A stretch of 64,000 nucleotides of DNA from Echinococcus granulosus (GCF_000524195.1 NW_020170412.1:376167-440166); one strand, 5' to 3'. Positions 11,280 through 25,490 are shown, numbered from the stretch's first letter. Notes: generated by a model not told the origin, from the letters alone. A program made the numbers and translations.

Positions 11280-11770
11280 CTCAGCCATATCTATCCCAAT
11301 GGATTCCATCCAAGTGGTGAAGAGGTGGAGGAGGCACCGCGTGTTCAGTTAATTGACGTGGTCACACAGATGCGGTAGACAGCTAAATAACGAATATTTT
11401 GGATGGTTTACGGCTAGCATTACTTCGTTTGCTAGTGGCATTTCCGCACTATATGAATCTTGACTAGATGACGATGGTGGACGTCATTTTTAACCATTCT
11501 GTTAGGCATCATCGCAGATTCGTTCCTCCGTATCACATGCCCTTCATCCATCACGTTAAAATTTAGCATTCGAGAGGGGAAATCAGGATAATTGTCCTTC
11601 AGGATCGTGTCTACTTTCCACTGCTACCAATCCAGCACCCTGTGTCTTTTCTGAAGCCGAAAGAAATCATAACACTGGGACAGAACATGTACTGCCCATG
11701 GGTCATGCCGCCCAACGGAAGTATAAGGGCGGCGCCCTAACTGCCCTCGAAATTAAAATTAAAAGTTGGA
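11280..11770 (+). mobile_element. 5'-truncated terminal-repeat element (internal region plus 3' LTR-like repeat)
   Basis: The internal landmark GAAGAGGTGGAGGAGG at about 11320 is followed by a region shared with the complete elements (TTTACGGCTAGCATTA, TTAACCATTCTGTTAGGCAT, TTTAGCATTCGAGAGG). The terminal repeat follows at about 11660 (AATCATAACACTGGGACAGA). The spacing from landmark to terminal repeat, about 355 bases, is the same as in the 32.5-kb copy. No upstream terminal repeat was recognised. Confidence 0.65.
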
Positions 11771-12820
11771 CAAATAGTCAAATTATTACATTTATACTGG
11801 CTGTCTGTGTAGATGATAATGAAGAAGTCGGATTACCGTGGCCTTCATTACTTACCGATGGTTTGTTACCGAAAGTAATCAGTTGGTCTACATTGAAACA
11901 CCTAGATGGTATCTAAATCTTAAAATAAGTGGGCCTTTTTTAAATAAATTTTTACCCAATTTAGAAATTTAAAGCAGAAACAATGTAAATGCAAGTATTA
12001 TTTTTAAATCCTAGTAAAATTTTTTCCCCTAGATACCTTATGCCGCCTCGGTGGTGACAATCTAGCTTAGTCGTGGCACTACCTCTGCTTAGTCGCGATA
12101 ACGTTTCAGATAGCCACTTCCAACCCACCCAAATAAATATTCCCACTGGAAAATAGACAACTTAGCACTCTAAAGCCTTGCATTGGCTGGCGTGTGAGCC
12201 AAGCGGTTGGTTGTTTTATACCCTTCTAATTAACCACAAAGTACTTTACACTTACACATTCCATTTGCCGGAAGTTCAGCCTTAGCCACGAGTCTCTCAC
12301 TGTGCGAGTGGCAAGTGAGTGGTTTTTCCCACAAATTATACGATTACAAATGGTTTCGAGAGACCAAGTTTCTATTTTTTGGATGTCTAAGTATCTCTCT
12401 ACCCCTTCTTTGATAGCAGAACAACAACCGTCTCAATCATACGGCAGTATATTCCACGTCTAGCGTCCTCTGTAAGCAATACACACACATTTCAAGTCAG
12501 CGCAGATTACATACACATGCAAGGAGGGGGGGAATCCAAGTCCGAATCATAATGAGAATGGGGTGGAGTAGGAGAAGTTGGATTAGGCGTAGAGCAACAA
12601 CAACAACACCGACGAAAGGGAAATACGGTTTGGTCGGGATTAAGATTTGGTGACTCTGGGAATTTCCACGAAAAAAAAGAAGGTTTGGGGATAACACACA
12701 GGGAGGGCGAGAGAGAGAAGTGGCTGCATGTCAGAATAATCTTTACACACCTCGTCAGTTCCCGTCTAGGCCATTAATAATAACTAGTCTGCATAGTGTA
12801 TGGGTTGTAGTGTATTTTAG

Positions 12821-12839
12821 GTGTGTGTGTGTGTGTGTG
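12821..12839 (+). repeat. (GT)n microsatellite
   Basis: About nine GT units in a row. A short CAA run is nearby at about 12593-12608. Confidence 0.9.
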
Positions 12840-12951
12840 ACTGTAGTTGTGTCAATTTCTGACCTCGAGGCATACATAAAATATCAGTGCGTATCAAAAC
12901 ATAAGACGGATGGGTTGAATAGATTGTCAGTCGATGTCACAATGTGCCTAG

Positions 12952-15900
12952 TTAACTGTTCGAATTGGACTCGTCTGCCAGAAGCATGGAGTAGAGTTGT
13001 TGATCTGCCATACAGCCATCCATGAACTCCTTCCGTGTCAACACCCCATCGTGATTGGAGTCCATCTTCTCAAATATCTCCTCTGTTCGTGCCTCGGGAG
13101 TTAGATCTACCGTTGCCTCATTTGCTCCCAGCATACTGTAAATGGCCTACAGCAGAAAGGAGTCTCAGTCACTCCTACTACTCTACAACTTAAGTAGACC
13201 ATTTTCAAACGACTTAATAAAGTAATCAAACCTTAATGATTTCAGTCATTTCCTTCTTCTCGATGGTGCCATTGCCATCGATGTCATACATCTGGAAGGC
13301 CCATTCCAACTTTTCCTTCGGTTGTCCACCGGAGGTGATGTTGATAGCCAGGAGGAATTCATTGAAGTCGATTTTGCCCGAGTTGTCCTTGTCGAAGGTG
13401 CGGAAAACATGAGTGCAGAATTGGTCGGCATCACCGGTGGGGAAGAAGCTGGAGTAGACTTCAATAAATTTTTTCTTACTCAACTGACCCGAAGGACAGT
13501 CTCGCTGCAAAAAAAGGCGCACAAGAATCCATCTTTAGAGAGAGCAAGTCAGTCCAGAATAAGTTCTTTGCCAAATTCACGTCCTTCAGTATTTTAACCT
13601 ACTTAAAGACGCCTTATTTCCTCCATTTTAGTCAAAAATGTTGCCTATTTTGATGTTATGTAACATAAACGCGGGCTGTTTTGATCCGGAGTTGGATGAA
13701 TGGCCATGCCTGACGCATGATTGTCTTCACTTCGTGTTGGCACAGAAGAAGGACGTTTCTGCGTTCTTTGAAGTAACATTTAATTAGGAATTTTTTAAAA
13801 GTGGAAGGAGGAACTAAAAAAGAGAATCTTGGGATGCTTTTAAAACAGAATTAAGTCTGGCCAAAGTAATTTCACCAATCCTGCTTCCACCGGTAGAATA
13901 CAGACAATGCTAGAGGCTTGGTTTGTCTTAAGCTGAAAGGCGCTTCCAATTACTTTAATGAAACGTAAACTTTAAGAATATTTTGAATAAGAAATTGTCG
14001 ATGTGTTTTGAGCATTTAAATATTAATCAGGCAGTCTGCAAGTTTGAACACTTCGACTACTCAAAACGGCACTCCAGCACTTTGACAGGCAGAAAAGCGT
14101 TGGTGTATGATTTCCTTCATCGAGGTGGTGAAAGCGATTCCCTATTAATTGGAAGTGATAAGCGCAAAACGGTGTACTCTAAGGTAACGCCACCCGAAAT
14201 ATTGGCATTGTGTTGGTGTGGTTTACTAAGCGCACTGACGACATTTTAAAAGCAATCTTGACAGTTCAGCAATCAGATGGGCAGCAGTTGGGGGAAGGGC
14301 ACCCGTATTTCCAAAAATGCCAACACTGCCGCATTGAGACATCACGTGAAAGGCTTAGCGCCTAGCAATCATTTGGGTTTAATTTGCCCCCAACTTTCCG
14401 CCAACTAATAGTGTGGTGACGGTCTCGAGGATTTCACTTTCTCTACCCATCTTATGAAACTGTCCATCACAATGGGTACTTGGAAACGGGATCTACACTT
14501 AACCGTAATAAACCATGCATATAAGGAAAATGTTGCCAAAGGGACATATTTTTTTGATGCCTCTCTTCTAGTGAAGGATATTACGACGAAAGTGATAAAG
14601 CTAAGGACTTGAAGGTGGTCTAACCCTGAATGATGAATGGACGTGTTTTCTACGAGCTAGGGTTCCTCCCAGTCATATTTCGCCCAAATGCCGCAAAAAA
14701 TTTTCAGTGCATCGGGGTCTAGGCCGTAGCCTTCCCATTCATGCCAGTCTGACCGCATACAAGCTGTAGGCAGGGCGGGATTTAGTATCACCCCCTAATA
14801 GGGTTTCTCCAGTCGACTTCAGTCTTTCTTATCCCCTACCACCTGTGTGCCCGGTCGATTGCGTTGACATAGCAGCAATAACTTAAGGTCATTTTTTCCT
14901 CACGTAAATGCGTATATATAAACCGAGAGAGGGAGTTGGATAGAAGGTGTGTGTGTGTACGTGTGAAAGGGGTTAAGACAGCGACGTGGTCGGTGTAAAA
15001 AAAAGCAAGCTGTTGATCCTATGAAATGACTGCGAGGTAGGACCACTACGGCTGAGAAAGCTCAGTGTTTTCTGGCGTGAGCACGACGATTAGACAAATA
15101 AATAGTAAAATTCATTCTCCCCACTTCCGAAGGCAGTGGTTATGGTAAACCCATGAGATGCGAAACGCGAAGCTCCTGCTAGACGATCCCATCCTAAAAT
15201 GCCCAACTAAATGATGATAGTGGCCTCGACTTAACTCTAAAGTATCCTTTAAAGGGAAGGAAAATCAAGTTAACTGCGTCAAAGGAGGAAACAAGGACAT
15301 GAGGCTGAATGTATTACGAAATAAATAATATATCATATTTTGCTTTTATTAGATACTTGACCCCGAAACGAGATCGTAATTAAAGCCTGATCCCACGCCA
15401 CAAACTTTCAGCTTTAAAGTGAACTCCCTCAGTAACATCGCGATTGCAACGCCACTCCGTCGTGGATGCGAAACCGCAGGCATGCCGCCCTCAAGCCGGA
15501 AAATATGAAATCTTTTTTAGAATTTGCCGCTGTTGAAACATATCTTAATTCCTTTAAAACAATTGGAAAAACAGGTGAAATATTGTGCCCAGTGAGGCGG
15601 AGCAGTTTAGATTTGGAATGTTTCTGGCTAGGCTATTTATAAGCATCAAGATATTGGAATCAAGAATATGAATTTTTACGGCCCCTCAAGATCAAATAAG
15701 CTTTCCTTCCTTCCAAACATAGTCGGGGACTAGATATTCAAAAAGTTGCTGCTTTTGCTATGTAAATCTTCCTAACTTTAGAACCCGTTAAGTGTCTGGA
15801 TTCCAAAGTTCCTGGAAAATGAGTCATTTGTCCAACAAATCGCACCTTAGCCTTCACCCAAACGGCATTTTCACTGCGCCTTCAAATCTGAGACTACTTG

Positions 15901-17449
15901 TCAATGCGTCAGTTTTAATTCGGTTACCAGATCGTCCGTTAATTCGTCTTCCACTTCCTTCTCTTCTTCCACTTGGGCAATATGAAGTTATGTCCCCGCA
16001 CTGACCTGTCCGACATCGAAATAGTCACCGTGTTTTTGCACTTCCACTTTGTTGTGTCAACCGTGTTGCCTTTTGGTCCCTTGTCTGAACCCAAGCAGGA
16101 AAAAGTCTAATTAAATGGCATCTGAAAATGGTGAAAGTAGTTTGCGATGATGTCAGACCCGTCAGACTGTCAGGCGGATGAAAAGCGTCCGATAATCAGA
16201 AGAATCGTGCTTTAGGCGAAGAAAGCGCCTTCCCACGTACCACTTTTCCAGTCGTTCTGTCAGTATTTTCCTAGTATAAATAAACTGACAGACGAAAACT
16301 ACTGTTTTAAAACAAACTTTTACTACTTCCTCCTCGATTTAATTTAAACTAGATTCCAGTTGCGAAGATTTACGTCCTCTAAGCACAGCGAAGTCGTAAC
16401 GCAAAATATGTCCACTGCGTATTCTGGAGGAAAAACTAAATTTTCGTTTAATTTTCGGATTTGGTAACAGGTCACTCAGGACCTCCGCCACTGTACCGCA
16501 GCCGGTCAGTCTGGTCTCTAGGCCATGCCAGTAGCCTCAAGTCATACTGTACGTCGACAGTACATATTCCGCCCGTGTATCATGTTTACTTTCGCCATCG
16601 GGGAAGTCCTGGAGCTCTATAGTTTCCCATCTAATGACCATGTGTTTGTTAAACATGGGATTTTTTAGTTTATTAGGTGGTATTTTCCTCCAGGTACCTT
16701 GGTATCCCATGTCTATACAAAAGTTATTTCCCTTATTTGATTTTATGGGAATCTAAAGCCGCGTTAACTTTTTAAACCGTGGGATTTCCAGCGGACTCCC
16801 TAAAACGCTCAAAAGGACTAAAGTGACCTCCGCTAGGTAGGTTTTCACCTTATAAGTGGATTTATCTAGTAGATGTGGGATTCTACCCACTAAGTAGCCA
16901 AAATTGACTGCTTTATCTTGCTTCTGACGTGAAGCAATTTTTCCTCCCGTGATGTCATAAACACACCAACTGCGGTTTCTAAAAGAAAATTAACCACCAC
17001 AGCTCGCAAATGACGGATTGGTTTTAAATTCTACTGCTCAAAAACAGAAAATTGTTATTATTCTTGGACAAAGAGAGCTTTCAAAACCTGTTTTAATGCT
17101 TCAAACTCTACCGACATGGCATAAGTTGATGGAGATCACATCTTATAACGACAGGCATGGATGAAAACATCGGAATTTTCCATACGCCAAAATTGTAGCA
17201 AACGAGCTAACCAGGGGGACAAGGAGTTCATTGTGTTATTTAGCCCCATCACTGAGAGATCTGGGGTGCAGTGGTTGTAAACGCAGCTAGGACATGAACA
17301 ACCATGCTTTAAAAGAGTTATGCGGACGGACTTACAATGAATCCCTGATACCACTCCTTGATCTGCTTTTTGGTGAAGTTGGTGTTGTTCATGAGGAAAT
17401 TGAGGTCCTCCTTCGGTAACGTCCTATGCGGACTCAGAGCGTTGCCCAT
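12952..17449 (-). CDS. Neuronal calcium sensor (hippocalcin/neurocalcin/visinin-like), complete
   Basis: Small calcium-binding switch protein of the recoverin/NCS family, which binds membranes and changes partners when Ca2+ rises, chiefly in neurons. Minus-strand exons: 17449-17336 (start MGNALSPHR), 13504-13232 and 13146-12952 (stop TAA). All junctions are phase 0 and the product is 193 residues, the usual family length. MGN at the start fits N-myristoylation. EF1 is degenerate, with the family's CPSG (residues 41-44). EF2 (76-87, [12 protein letters not shown]), EF3 (112-123, [12 protein letters not shown]) and EF4 (158-169, [12 protein letters not shown]) have good calcium ligands, each with Glu at position 12. 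The conserved WAF and FFP.GD segments are present. The first intron is about 3.8 kb. The second intron has an unusual GTTTGA donor. Which NCS subfamily is not settled; the pattern is nearest hippocalcin/neurocalcin. Confidence 0.95.
13505..17335 (-). other. Large intron 1 of the calcium sensor gene
   Basis: About 3.8 kb between the myristoylation exon and the EF-hand exon. Short open frames (13983-14249, 15792-16004) show no domain or splice support. A bantam-like 22-mer lies at about 15369-15391 on the plus strand, antisense to the gene (see findings). Confidence 0.8.
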
Positions 17450-20400
17450 TGCTTTAACTCCAAGATTGGGTTTAGTTGGCACCCTCCTGTCAGGGATTGC
17501 AAAACCAAGCTATTAAATTGTCGGGCAACAGATTTTAGTGCTTCCGCCTCTTTCATTCCGCTGTCGGTATGACTAAAAGTCTACATTTGTCATGAAGCTT
17601 TTAAAGGAAAATATTTCAACTGGGAGAGCTTCTGAGCATTAAAATGATGCAATGGTTAAATGATTACATTAGGACGACTACAAATCTCATATCCGACGCA
17701 TAAAACTAAGCATGAAGAACTCCAAATAGGGTGACAATAAATTGTCCTTTATTATTTTTCCATTTTTATAATTAAGAAAAACGGAATTGCTCTCAGACAT
17801 CGCCCCAAGCCAACTTTTATTTGAATTGGAAACTATTTCCTTGGAGAGTAAACAATTAAGGGTTGGATTTTTTGCTTTTTTACTAATTAGCTCACATTTG
17901 CGTGATTTTCCCTCCATCTCTCCCTTTGCTACCTTTTTTCCCAGTCGGCTGATGCATACAGAAGTGGTTTTGATAGTATCGACGAGATTTAGCTAGAAGT
18001 ACATTTTCAACGGCAACTGAAAGCTGGAGAGGATCAGAAGTAGCTGCAACCCATCTTGGAGCTGCAAATACTTAACCCCATCTCCAGAATGGAATCTTGA
18101 CTGCACAAGAATACAGTACCAGAGAAAGATGTAAACAGAGAAATGTATGATTAATAAATCACGAGATTTTTAGTATGAAACTATCCACGATTCACTTCTC
18201 ATGGTCAAACTTCTTTGAAAAAAATCAAATCAAAGTTGAAATTTTACATGTTACAGTTTTTAACGACCTGCTTCCGATTTTTGGCTGGAGTCTATTTAAA
18301 TGCGGTGAAATGGCTTGCCTACAACCGCAGGCTTATGCGGCAGTCCGGAAACGACTTAGGGAGGAAGGGAGGGATAGAGGGAGAATATAACGCATTAAGG
18401 GATATATTTCGGGCAGGGGGAAGTAAGGTCAAATACCCCGTTTATCTACAGTTTTCTTCTGACTAAATGAGGCCAGCGTCAGGTCAAAACGTCAGGTATA
18501 ATGAGGCTTCTTGGATAGCTAGACGATTTCCAAGCATATACTGTAAGCCTGTTCACTTGGTGATTACTAGGCTTGTCCAACTTGCCGCAAAAACCTCCTC
18601 CGTCCCCGCTTTTCCCCCTCCACCCGTCTCCCCGCATTTTGAGCACGGAGGCTCCGCGCCAACTGTTGCAATTCCAACCACTGGTCAAAAAGCGGCTTTA
18701 GGACATTTCTCCTGCCACCCTTTAATCATCAGATAAGGCAGCACATTTTTACAATCATGCACTTGCGTTAGAAAGCCAAGCAACATCTGCCTTATGATGC
18801 CTTGCTTTGCGAGATTCGGATGCAAAATGCGATGTACAGCCGCTTTACCACACCACTGCTTGCATTTTTATACAAACAATGTGCTGCTTTCCCTAGTTAA
18901 CGCTTTACACTTTTTAGAAAAAATATAAAATTGAATATCTGGAAGCTGTGATTTTTATCCCTAAAGAGTTTGCAAGCGGAGCTGATTTGCCCTTCTATTG
19001 ATAAGAAACCCGTCGAACAAATCCTCTCTCCCAACTAGCCTCCCTTGGCCATGGGGTGATGCTTAAGAAGTTGGACCAAATTAGCACTTGAATTCGAATC
19101 CCCATGTCTTAGGCTCTATGTTTCCATCTTTTCCAAGTCGGTTTGGTGTCTCCGAGATAATTTTAAGGTTTCGAAATCGGCAGATTTCGGTGAGTGAAAG
19201 ATTTACGGTTCTATGACTTTCTGATGTTTTCGAGCTCGAATCGTAAAAGGGAGTACACATAAGTAAGCAGAAGCCCCGTGCTCCGGCATAAGACTTCATT
19301 TTATAGCACACCGAAGGCAAATTTCAAAAATATCCCACGTGATATCGCTCCCGCAAAAATGAGGGCCATAATTCTGCATTGTCAACAATAAAGTGGTGAG
19401 TCGGCCTGGAAACAGGGGATCTATATATATACATACACTTTTCATATTTTGCTAGCACAGATATTATGCTAGGGTGATAGGTAGGTAGGTAATCATGCCA
19501 AAAGGCAGCGTCCAATCAGGTGACTCTATTGTCAAGGAGCTGTGCAGTTTGTGGAAATCGATAGGATGTTTGGCAAGGTTGCAACAGGACGTCATACACA
19601 TACATGCGCGTACATGCCCTTCTCTGCGACCAAACGGTCTGTGAAGCATCAATGCTGCTGGCGACCTATCCATTCCACCTCTCAAACCTCCTCCCAACCC
19701 CCCCCCCGCCTCTCCCTCTGCCACTATTCCATTTTCCTCTATTTTCCCCTTCGGCAGAAAAAAGCACATGTGGAGGAAAGGGTGTGACAGTTCAGCTTCT
19801 TTCACCTCATTAAAACAATGTTTTATCGGTCTCTAACCTACTGTTTTTTAATAGCAAAAATGTGTCTTATTTCTCCCGAGAGGAAACCTGATTTTGTCTA
19901 TTGGGTACTCGTGAAGAAGGAGAATGGTACGCTAAAGCCCCTCATCTTCAGGGGCATTGTTTCCTCCAACTACCGGCTCCGAGCATTTATAAAGCAGATT
20001 CGTGGTACGATGGGCACTCAGTCAAAGAAAAGTGCCAGAAATAGGGTGGATCCCTATTTGGTTACAGTAAATAGTGTGAAATTGTTGTCATGGGAAAAGT
20101 AGGATTTTATTTGTATTTTCTCCAACGAATGCGGATATTTTAATATTCATGTTTGTCGTTCAACCGAGAATTTCACGCTAGCAGTGTGTTGCCATGTATT
20201 TAACCATCTGAAAGGCAGGTTCAGCGCCTCCACCTACTGTGGTTGGAGGATTCTGACCTTTCACTTCAGCAGACCGGTCAAGTAACCAAATATACCGCCG
20301 TGGTTTGAAAATGTGTAGCATTAGTAGAGGTTGGCGGCAAAAACACCATAAGCGAATGCATTACGTTATTATCCCCTATTCCAGCTGTGAAAAAGGCGCC

Positions 20401-23400
20401 CTAGAAGAGATGTCTACTACGATCCTCCTAGAGAAGTAAAGCCCTCAACCGGTCTTTTCAGATAAATCTTGCAGCGATATAATTCAGTCGTTCAATTCTA
20501 TTTGAACTGGTACTTAGCCTTTGAACCTCTTGTTTGGATAAGATTGGTACATTTTTGGAACGGTCGCAGTTTGGCAGGCATGCGCACCATTATTCAAGAT
20601 GGGTACAACTGACTTTTTGAAAGGACTAGGGGCAAAATCTACCCCTGTAAATGATGAAGTTCACTTGGGATCCGAAGTCGAAAAACCAAAATGTGGCCAA
20701 AAAATGCTAATGCTGGTTTTCTTTGAAGTCCTATTTCGGGTGTTTTTAGTAGGGGCCAGACAATACACAGGTGGTTGGGAGATTAACCTTTATCAAATCT
20801 GCATGCAAAAGGCCCAACTTTGTTTACAATCCTACCTCCTAAAAAGATCATACTTTGTACTAGCTGCGGCTCCGTGATACCCTCAAAGTAATTTGTTATG
20901 TAAGGGAACTAAAAGCTTGTAATAGCAGTGTACCACGCCCTCATGCTTTAAGGCGTAAATATGACATGAAACTACGGTTGTTTTTAGTCACGCCAAATAT
21001 TATTTATTACAAATGTTTACGTGCTTAGCTTTGTATTGTCTCATGACACCATTAAAAATGCTTCAGCAGTAGAATACATACTTACCCTAGTTGTGTACAG
21101 CCCAGCGTACAGTCCGAGTGGGGAAATGGGGTCAACCTCAAATGGATGATTATAAAGTTTTACTTTTCTCTCGCCCTCTAGCTCTTTCGCTCTCTCTCTC
21201 TCTCTCTCTCTTGGTGAGAATAATGAAGCAACCAATGTGTGACCGTACGTGTTGGCCTGGGTTAGAGGCATGATTCAAGCCTTAGTGCAGCAGGTTGTTG
21301 TTGCTAGCCAATGGTGCGCTGCCGTTTCACACCTGCCCGAAGGCGATTGGTCAACTGTAAGGCATGCTTCCACCAATCAACGCCTGGATGTTTCCCTAGC
21401 GATTTCACCTTTGACAGCAGCTTTAATCCCACTTCCCTACATAAAGGAGCGAATATTTACATTGTCATTGCAGAATTCCAGGCCTTAAACTACTACTACA
21501 TCCTAACCCCACACAAATATTGTAGCTGGAAATTTCAACCAATCATTAGGCATCCAAATTTCCTGTCTTGCTACCCAAATGCCTTCTTTAGGCGCTATAA
21601 TGATTTAAGTGTATTTTGAGTAAAAAACTGCATAAACCTGTTGCAGATAAACAATAGAAAAACTAATACTTTATAAACTTTGTAGTCATTTTCGATTCCC
21701 GTGCTGTTAACTCCTGCCCAAACCAATTTTATTCGTGATCGAAGTTGCCACTGGCAGAGAGGTTGTTGTTACGGCTGAGGATACCTCAAATGACAGCAGC
21801 CAAACGCATTTTTATGCATAAAATCTCTGGGTTTAGAGTGATGGAGTGATGCAAATACTGATTTTTTTCTATTTCCCACCGCGATAACTGACAAACGGGG
21901 TATGCACGGCATCCTCGGTCAGCCCCGTGATTTATGCGTGAGAGATTTAATGGCATCTTGACGTCCAGCAACACTGCTAGCAGCCATTTTTAATCATCTT
22001 TGACTATAACTGCCATAGCTGCAATTCGTTGGCACGATTACAAGATTCTATCTCTCTGTGTTTTTTTTTCAAACGGCTTGAAAACAATCCTTTAGGCTTT
22101 CCTTCGCCCTAGCTGTTGTCGAAATCTACTTTGTAATTAAGCCGTGATTCGTTTTGCTGTCATGGTGGAAGTAACTTCCACTCCGATTGGCTGCGGTTGT
22201 GTCCGATTTCTTATGAATGAGGTGTATTCTTTGGTGGTTAGGTCGTTCACGTTGTCAACTTACTACAGGATTGTGGGATCTGTGTCATTGACAGCTTATG
22301 ACAGCTGAAAATCTACTCAAACTCTATGCACTGTTTAATTTTGCAATAATTCTTTTTAGGCTGTTTTAATGGTGCCAGTGAACTTGGAGCATGGGGTAAA
22401 CTCCTACCACCAGTGGTACTCCTCTGTCTTTCACCTCAAATTGCCTCTTCCCCTCCCCTGGCGTTTGTCTGTACACCCTTTCTGGGAAGGCTAACCGTTC
22501 ACACTGTCGACCTTGAAGAGTATTATCCATTACTTGCTCTTAAACGCAAACCAGCTGTGGTTGGAGTAAATTGAACTTTCCTCTTTGTGGCATTTTCCAC
22601 TTGCCAGTTTAAAGTTTAAAGGCGGCCCATCACCACTGGCCTGGAGAGTTGTGTCTGGTAGAAGAGCATTTACGAGACCAGTGTGTTGACATCGACTGTA
22701 GTAAAAGGGACTTTCAAGTTAATCGGGACTTCCAGTTTCACACTTCTGCAATTAGACAGGCTAAATTGTTGGTGCCGCAGAAAGCAAGGCATAATAAGTG
22801 CGGTCTTTTAGTTGTACTAACTGCTAGCGCACGCACCACAGGCCACTCTACCCGCCTTTAGCCAAGATGACAAGTGATAGAAGGAGTACGTGAGTAGAGA
22901 GGTGTGACAGTAGATTAAGCTTCTTGTAAAAGCTGACGTACAATTTGCAAATACATGCTAGAATGGAGGACCTTAAACACAGTTTATACGGTGACAGAAC
23001 ACGCATCCAAAGAAGACCTTCAATATGGTTTGTGTAGCTAGCAGGGTAGTTATCATCCTGTACACATCCAGGACGTGGAACATCCACCCCTTGTTGAGTA
23101 GCAAGCTCATAGCCTGCGGTAAAGACAAGCAATAACGAACGTCTGACAGTGACATAGACTACCTTAGGACGGTTCAATCCCACTCTTTCGATGACCCTCG
23201 GGATGAGAGAATGAACTCAGCAGCTACATTAAAATGTGACAGCAATTAGGTTTAAGGTAAAAAAAGCTAGCCTATGAAGTGTATGAGTCCCCTACCTTAA
23301 ATATATGGTCTTCTTCCAGAGGTGGATTCTATGGCAACTGTCGTGTGGACCTACTTTGATCGACTTGAGATAGTCGGACGAGGAACGCATTAGTAGCCTT

Positions 23401-25490
23401 AAATAGGTGATTTACGGGTAGCGTATTTAATACTGATACATAAGCTTACTTTCACGTGCTCAGACAAAATAAAAAACGCCTCGAACACGTAAATTACGAA
23501 CAGCGTCCTACATTTAATGCTGTCAATGAGACACACAGATGGTGGAACAAAGTGGGCTGTAAAGTCGTTGCTTTTATACAGTAGGGGCAAGCCCAGGCAC
23601 TGATTTTCACGCGTCTGTGAACAAAGTGGTTAAACAGACCTATTTAAACGCTAGCTGTAATTAATAGACATGTTGACGGTTAGTAATTCAAACCAATTTA
23701 CTTACGTAACCATACACGTCGGCACGCTTTTATTAGACAGGAATGCGAGTGTCGCAGTACTAAGTCTAGATTTGTTCCCAAATAAGCAGACATTAAAACA
23801 GTTTGGAGGGCATTCTTTTGCTAGGTGTGGAAAAGCTTTTTTAGGACCGTAACCCTCACCTCAGGCTACCTTCTTGTGTGTGTGGGCGTCCCCTCCTCCA
23901 GACACCGCGGAAGTAATTGCTCCGTAAACTTGTGGTGGGATACTTAGTCCGGCCTCAGGTTAGTATAACCGGTTCCTGGTCGTTATCCTCTTAATTATTC
24001 AAGAGGCTCTGTTCCGTCTTTATTCTGCTCTCTGACACTTTGATGCAAACAAGTTACTGAGATGAGGCAGAAGTCCCCGAGGCTCACTTATAGCGTGACA
24101 CTGCCTCAATCAGGCTGAGTTTGGTTAAGTTGGGTAGAAATGAAAGATGGGGATGGGGAGGAGGGTGAGGGGAAGTAGAAAGGGAAACAGTCACCGAGAC
24201 AAACTGCGCCCAAACCCTCAAAAGCGGGACTGAGGGGGGCAGGAGCTTAGCGATGGCTGGAGGGTGTGCCCGTATTTCCTTTCAAAGTATCGTGCTTTTT
24301 GTGTGCTGCAGGAACCAATCAAGTCACTCCGTTATTTATGACGGGGTGTACGGTTAGGCGACTCAACGTACGCTAGTCTACCTCACAGAGGAGGACGAGT
24401 GGGACCAGACCTTGGTCCTAGAAGTGGGCGCGATTACGCCTAATTGTTGCCAGTTAAATGTGTATGTGATGTCTGACGAAAGTATAAGGATCGTGAGGGC
24501 TAATTTTATTCTCTCACTTCATGCCAGCGTGAAAAAAATAGCAACCGCTTTACCCTTAGTCACATGATAGACCTTGGGCTAGTAAATCACTGTGTTGAAA
24601 GTAACGCCCCTCGTGCTTGTCAAAACTGGAAAGATAGCTTCCGTGCTTGGCAAAAGAAGATGACTAAAGATATTTTATTTTTAACTCTAACCCCTTCACA
24701 TATAACTTTCGTTGGAGGGAAAAAAGCTTCCTTTTTGGAGACCATCTCGTATTTCCCCAAAATTTTTCAAATATCAATCAAAGTGATTGAATTTACGTCA
24801 TTGTGCTTAAAGTAGGTTTTTTATCTAAAAGGGGAAAAATGCGCCAATTTTGCTCCCCTGCTTGACTTGGAGAAACTTCTCCTGGAAAGGTTAACGCCAA
24901 AAGTGCCAATTTTTATTCCCTATCCGCAATCCCAAAGGAAAGAAATGTTAACCGACCTTTATGCTGCGTACTCGGGGCGTACTTAAAAATATCTTGTTCT
25001 TTTAAGCGGATTACTAGGTAAAAAAGTATTACTTTTAATCAAAGTAATGGAGTTGTGTGTGCAGTTGCTTTCTCGCTCCACTCACTTACAAATAGCCTCA
25101 TTACAGGAGCTTTTAAAGGTTCAAAAGTTGAGACTGATGAGGATTGACTGCTGAAAGTAGATACAAGGTGATGTATAGCGTGTTGAGTCCTTCCATAAGG
25201 TGAAAGAAGTCACAATACGTGGACAGAATTTGTTTGGCTGACTTACAGAAGGGTTGCAAATGAGGGGCCTCTACTAACATGCTCCGGAGGCTGTGAGAAT
25301 AACAAAGTGGCAATAAATCAAACCTGATGTTGCTCACTTAGTGACAACCTTCTAGACTCAAATTCTGACGGCAAATAGTTGCTTTTTCAACCATCTCAAA
25401 AAAGGACAAATTATTTACTAGCTAGTAAATAAGACATATACACAGGTGGTTTGGTCCATTTGATCCCACTAGGGATCACCTGTCTCTCAT
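17450..25490. other. Long region without an identifiable gene
   Basis: I see short unassigned open frames, a (TC)n run at 21190-21211, poly-C near 19697, and purine-rich patches at 18350-18420 and 24130-24240. The 5' UTR and promoter of the calcium sensor gene should lie just above 17449, but no clear TATA or CCAAT set was picked out. Several canonical-looking minus-strand donors (for example at 25089 after a 61-base open stretch, 25150-25090) may mark short exons, but I cannot join them. Confidence 0.4.
21190..21211 (+). repeat. (TC)n microsatellite
   Basis: A run of about eleven TC units. It gives rise to RERERER-type artefact open frames on the other strand. Confidence 0.9.

Noticed and set aside
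21041..21271. Minus-strand frame with VDPISPLGLYAG before a GTAAGT donor
   Set aside because: The upstream part is a translated GA repeat and no usable acceptor precedes it, so an internal exon cannot be supported.
23160..23185. GGTTCAATCCC, similar to a tRNA B-box
   Set aside because: No A-box, anticodon arm or acceptor stem can be drawn around it.
25090..25150. 61-base minus-strand exon candidate (SQSSSVSTFEPLKAPVMRLF)
   Set aside because: Borders are good, but a stretch this short is open by chance too often and no neighbouring exon could be joined.
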